NCBI GenBank assembly: GCA_963575745.1
Contig: CAUYUJ010010413.1
Coordinates: forward strand, 316,952-380,951
Reading direction: 5' to 3'
DNA: 64,000 nucleotides
Origin: Prorocentrum cordatum
Taxonomy: Eukaryota > Sar > Dinophyceae > Prorocentrales > Prorocentraceae
The notes beneath the pieces are model-generated. The model had not been told where the DNA came from, did not search any database, and saw only the letters and a program-made list of their open reading frames with translations. The position numbers and the translations under genes were made by a program. Below, in pieces: positions 61,852 to 64,000 of this stretch (positions within the stretch are counted from its first letter, which is position 1; every line of letters starts with the position of its first letter).

Positions 61852-61855
61852 TGGG

Positions 61856-61962
61856 ATCTGTGCAATGCGAATCAACGCAGCGCAATGCAAAGTAATATAA
61901 GCAATGCAATGCAAAACAATGCGAGCACTGCGACGCAATACAATACAATGCTTATCACGTGG
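61856..61962 (+). repeat. GCAAN pentamer array, right flank of the DIRS-like element
   Basis: Degenerate GCAAT/GCAAC/GCGA pentamers resuming directly after B2, same family and orientation as 54640-54967. Confidence 0.85.
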
Positions 61963-61974
61963 TAGTAATGCGCG

Positions 61975-62115
61975 GGCGGCGACGATGCGGCGACGGCGGC
62001 CGCATAGCCGCCAGACCGAAGCCACGGCCCAGACGACGGACAGCGACGAGGCGGCGACGGGGCGGCGATGGCGGCCTCAGAGCCGCCAGACCGAAAACAC
62101 GGCCCAGATCCTTAG
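61975..62115 (+). repeat. Tandem duplication of about 68 bp
   Basis: GGCGGCGACGATGCGGCGAC and AGCCGCCAGACCGAAGCCAC are followed by a second copy with GGCGGCGACGGGGCGGCGAT and AGCCGCCAGACCGAAAACAC. Confidence 0.8.
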
Positions 62116-62395
62116 AACAGAGGTAAGAGGCCCTAAGCGCAAGCACTGTTTGGGGAAACTGGGCCCCAGGAGCTTCGATGCTATATGTTACTCTCCCTCC
62201 TCTTTCCTCCCTTTCTCCACTGTCCTATGTTTCGCTTGCGTTAGCAGTGCTCTGGCGCCAGCGTTCCCCTCCTGCCCTTTTATGGCCCCGCCCTTGTGCG
62301 AGCGGGGTGGCTGGACTTTAAATGAGCTCGGCGCGACTCCAAGAAGGGGAACGCTTCCTAGCTTGGCGTTGCTCGGCGTTGTTTTGACGTTGCGC
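62116..62395. other. No recognisable feature
   Basis: Short unique region; no motif. Confidence 0.4.
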
Positions 62396-62840
62396 TGCTT
62401 TGCTTGGCGTTGTTAGGCGTTGCTTGGCATTGCGTGGCATTGCTTTGCATTGCTTGGCGATACTTGGCATTGTTTGCCGCTGCTTGGTCTTACTTGGCGG
62501 AGCTTGGCTGTGCTTTGCCTTGCTTGGCGTCGCTTGGCGTTGCTTGGCGTTGCTGGCCCTTGTTGGGCATTGCCAGGCGTCGCTTGCTTTGCACTGTTCT
62601 GGTTGGTCCTGCTTGGCGCTGCTCGGCGCTGCCTGGCGTTGCATGGCGTTGCTTGGCGTTGCCTGGCGTTGCTTGGCGTTGCCTGGCGTTGCCTGGCGTT
62701 GCCTGGCGTTGCCTGGCGTTGCCTGGCGTTGCCTGGCGTTGCCTGGCGTTGCCTGGCGTTGCCTGGCGTTGCCTGGCGTTGCCTGGCGTTGCCTGGCGTT
62801 GCCTGGCGTTGCCTGGCGTTGCTTGGCGTTGCTGGGGATC
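62396..62840 (+). repeat. 10-bp array (GGCGTTGCCT)n
   Basis: About 45 units. Degenerate TTGGCGTTGC/TTGGCATTGC in the 5' half becomes a near-perfect (GGCGTTGCCT)n over 62640-62830. The complement resembles the GCAAC pentamer family at 54.6 and 61.9 kb. Confidence 0.94.
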
Positions 62841-63329
62841 AAAGCCCGGCAGGCGAAGCCGGCCAGCGCAGGCCTCGCACCCACCGGCTCGCACCCTTCC
62901 GGCCAGCCCACCGGGGAAGAGCAGGGAAGACATCCAGAACCCAAGGGCTCCCACGAGGGCGCGAAGTTGTTCGCGCTTCGCGGCCCTCGTTCCTTCTCCC
63001 CCTCCTCCTCGTCCTCCTTTTCTCCCTTTGGGGGGGCGGCGCGAGAGCGCGAAGTTATTCGCGCTTCGCGGAGCGCGAAGCGCGCGAAGTTTGGAGCCTT
63101 AGGAACCATTCGAACACGCATGGGTCGTTGAAAATAGATCTTTTCGGCTTCCCAGAAGCCAATCTACTTCAAGCGCCTTCCTACTTCGATACTCGATGTG
63201 GTTCGGCTGTCGTTTGCTATGATTTCGACGGGCCCGAACCCGATCTACTTTATCCGCCTTCCTACATCACATTTCTACCTATACTTCTTCCGACCGGCGT
63301 GTGGTCACCAGATCAGAAATCATCAGTGC
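62841..63329. other. No recognisable gene; TTCGCGCTTCGCGG hairpins
   Basis: GAAGTTGTTCGCGCTTCGCG (62964) and GAAGTTATTCGCGCTTCGCG (63051) with GCGCGAAGCGCGCGAAG form overlapping short palindromes. A frame from 63090 has no recognised motif. Confidence 0.45.
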
Positions 63330-63475
63330 CGCCTTCCGCGGGCGCCCTCCGGCCCCGTCTCCTCTCCTTGCGGCCGGACAGTGGGCGCGTGTCCCCCCCC
63401 CCCCCGCCGCCTTCTGCGGGCACCCTCCGGCCCCGTCTCCTCTCCTGGCGGCCGGGCGGTGGGCGCGTGTCCGAG
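63330..63475 (+). repeat. Tandem duplication of about 78 bp
   Basis: CCGCCTTCCGCGGGCGCCCT, CCGGCCCCGTCTCCTCTCC and GTGGGCGCGTGTCC occur twice in a row, separated by a poly-C run in the first unit. Confidence 0.88.
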
Positions 63476-63565
63476 CCCGGCCTCTCCCGGAGCGCGCGTG
63501 CGGGTCGCCTCCGCCGCGCTGCGACGTGAAGCACATGTCTCTCCGCCCCCCGCCCGTCTCTCGGG

Positions 63566-63725
63566 AGGGAAAAAACACACACACACACACAGACACACAG
63601 ACACACACAGACACACAGACACACAGACACACAGACACACAGACACACAGACACACAGACACACAGACACACAGACACACAGACACAGACACAGACACAC
63701 ACACAGACACACACACACAGACACA
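63566..63725 (+). repeat. (CACAGA)n array
   Basis: CACACACAGA/CACAGA units running directly into repeat R-c copy 2. Confidence 0.95.
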
Positions 63726-63836
63726 ATGAACCGTCGATACCCCCGAAAATGAGGGGAAATATGGGAAGTGGGTAAGATCTGGGAAGATGTAGGGGATCCT
63801 TTTCTTTGTGTGTGTTCACTTGTGTGTCCCAGGGCC
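63711..63836 (+). repeat. Dispersed repeat R-c, copy 2
   Basis: CACAATGAACCGTCGAT, GGGGAAATATGGGAAGTGGG and TTGTGTGTCCCAGGGCCC match 11341-11486 in the same orientation. Confidence 0.78.
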
Positions 63837-63943
63837 CCCTCCGTCTCGCCTGCTTGGCAGTGCGCATGCTCCGAAGCCTTCGGCCCGCGTGACTCCACCC
63901 CGCCCGGGGCGCCCCGCGGGCGGGGGGGGGGGTTCTCTCTCAG

Positions 63944-64000
63944 GACGTGTGCCCTCCCGACGCGGAGCTGACCGCCGCAGTGACGCGGGAGCTGGAGGAG
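63944..64000 (+). CDS. Candidate 3' exon of the phosphorylase gene, cut by the window edge
   Basis: A poly-G stretch, then GGTTCTCTCTCAG (pyrimidine run and AG acceptor, ending 63943), precedes 19 complete codons reading DVCPPDAELTAAVTRELEE, open to the window end. The pattern P-x-D-x-E-L-T followed by an amphipathic helix is what I expect in the C-terminal half of uridine-phosphorylase-like proteins, where (K/R)-P-V-x-A-D-x-E-L begins a helix. Same strand and phase 0. Assignment to the same gene as 40.2 and 47.2 kb is an inference, and 57 bases are too few to prove homology. Confidence 0.42.

Larger units (their letters stand above)
54968..61853 (+). mobile_element. Decayed DIRS/Ngaro-like tyrosine-recombinase retroelement (about 6.9 kb)
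   Basis: Order: A1 repeat, GGA tract, R-e copy, tyrosine-recombinase-like region, gag-like helical region with zinc knuckle, a long degenerate GC-rich middle, RT, RNase H, then B1-A2-B2 repeats. The terminal pattern A1...B1-A2-B2 is the split direct repeat of PAT/Ngaro-type elements, which integrate through a recombinase rather than an endonuclease or integrase. Coding parts change frame at least six times, so it is dead. I identify the protein parts by memory of repeated dinoflagellate proteins with the same blocks. Confidence 0.7.

Overview
The window reads as dinoflagellate nuclear DNA. Three 22-nt stretches match the dinoflagellate spliced-leader (SL) exon (one exactly, two at 20/22). The sequence is GC-rich, crowded with trinucleotide microsatellites, and carries degenerate retroelements of types I recall from other dinoflagellates. 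Identification is from sequence and memory only; no search was run. Genus cannot be fixed (Prorocentrum, Polarella or a symbiodiniacean would all fit).

Layout. 0-8.3 kb: dispersed G-rich repeats, a hexamer-pentamer-pentamer array (1.6-2.3 kb), purine/pyrimidine tracts, no convincing gene. 8.3-9.8 kb: an SL relic followed by an unknown acidic ORF. 9.9-14.3 kb: dispersed small elements, two with terminal inverted repeats (TIRs), a candidate phosphorylase exon (13.58 kb) and a homopolymer G/C array. 14.78-20.62 kb: a nearly full-length LINE starting with an exact SL copy, carrying ORF1, APE-type endonuclease (EN), reverse transcriptase (RT) and a C-terminal zinc knuckle, bracketed by (TCC)n on both sides. 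20.6-25.2 kb: minisatellites and microsatellites. 25.24-26.9 kb: a second SL-headed unit coding a degenerate heptad repeat, bracketed by (CAT)n. 27.2-28.3 kb: the 3' half of a second, decayed LINE. 28.7-30.1 kb: a 90-bp satellite and a higher-order repeat. 30-40 kb: CAT, GGA and GT tracts, a 40-bp perfect palindrome, a third RT relic (34.3 kb) and a CCAAGAGG-type repeat.

40-64 kb: I infer a very long split gene on the + strand for a family I nucleoside (uridine-type) phosphorylase. Exon A (40155-40251) and exon B (47221 onward) join in frame across a 6,969-bp GC-AG intron. Weaker candidate exons lie at 13.58 kb, 49.11 kb and the right edge (63944-64000). The introns hold satellites, foldback elements and an introner-like repeat whose end supplies the exon B acceptor.

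54.97-61.85 kb: a decayed DIRS/Ngaro-like retroelement with a tyrosine-recombinase-like region, gag-like zinc region, RT and RNase H. Its ends form an A1-body-B1-A2-B2 split direct repeat, and it sits inside a GCAAN pentamer array.

The most novel theme is the link between trans-splicing and retroposition: SL-capped RNAs appear to have been copied back into simple-sequence DNA, and in the LINE the SL with the adjacent pyrimidine tract may itself be a renewable trans-splice acceptor. Most long open frames here are translations of simple repeats and are left out.
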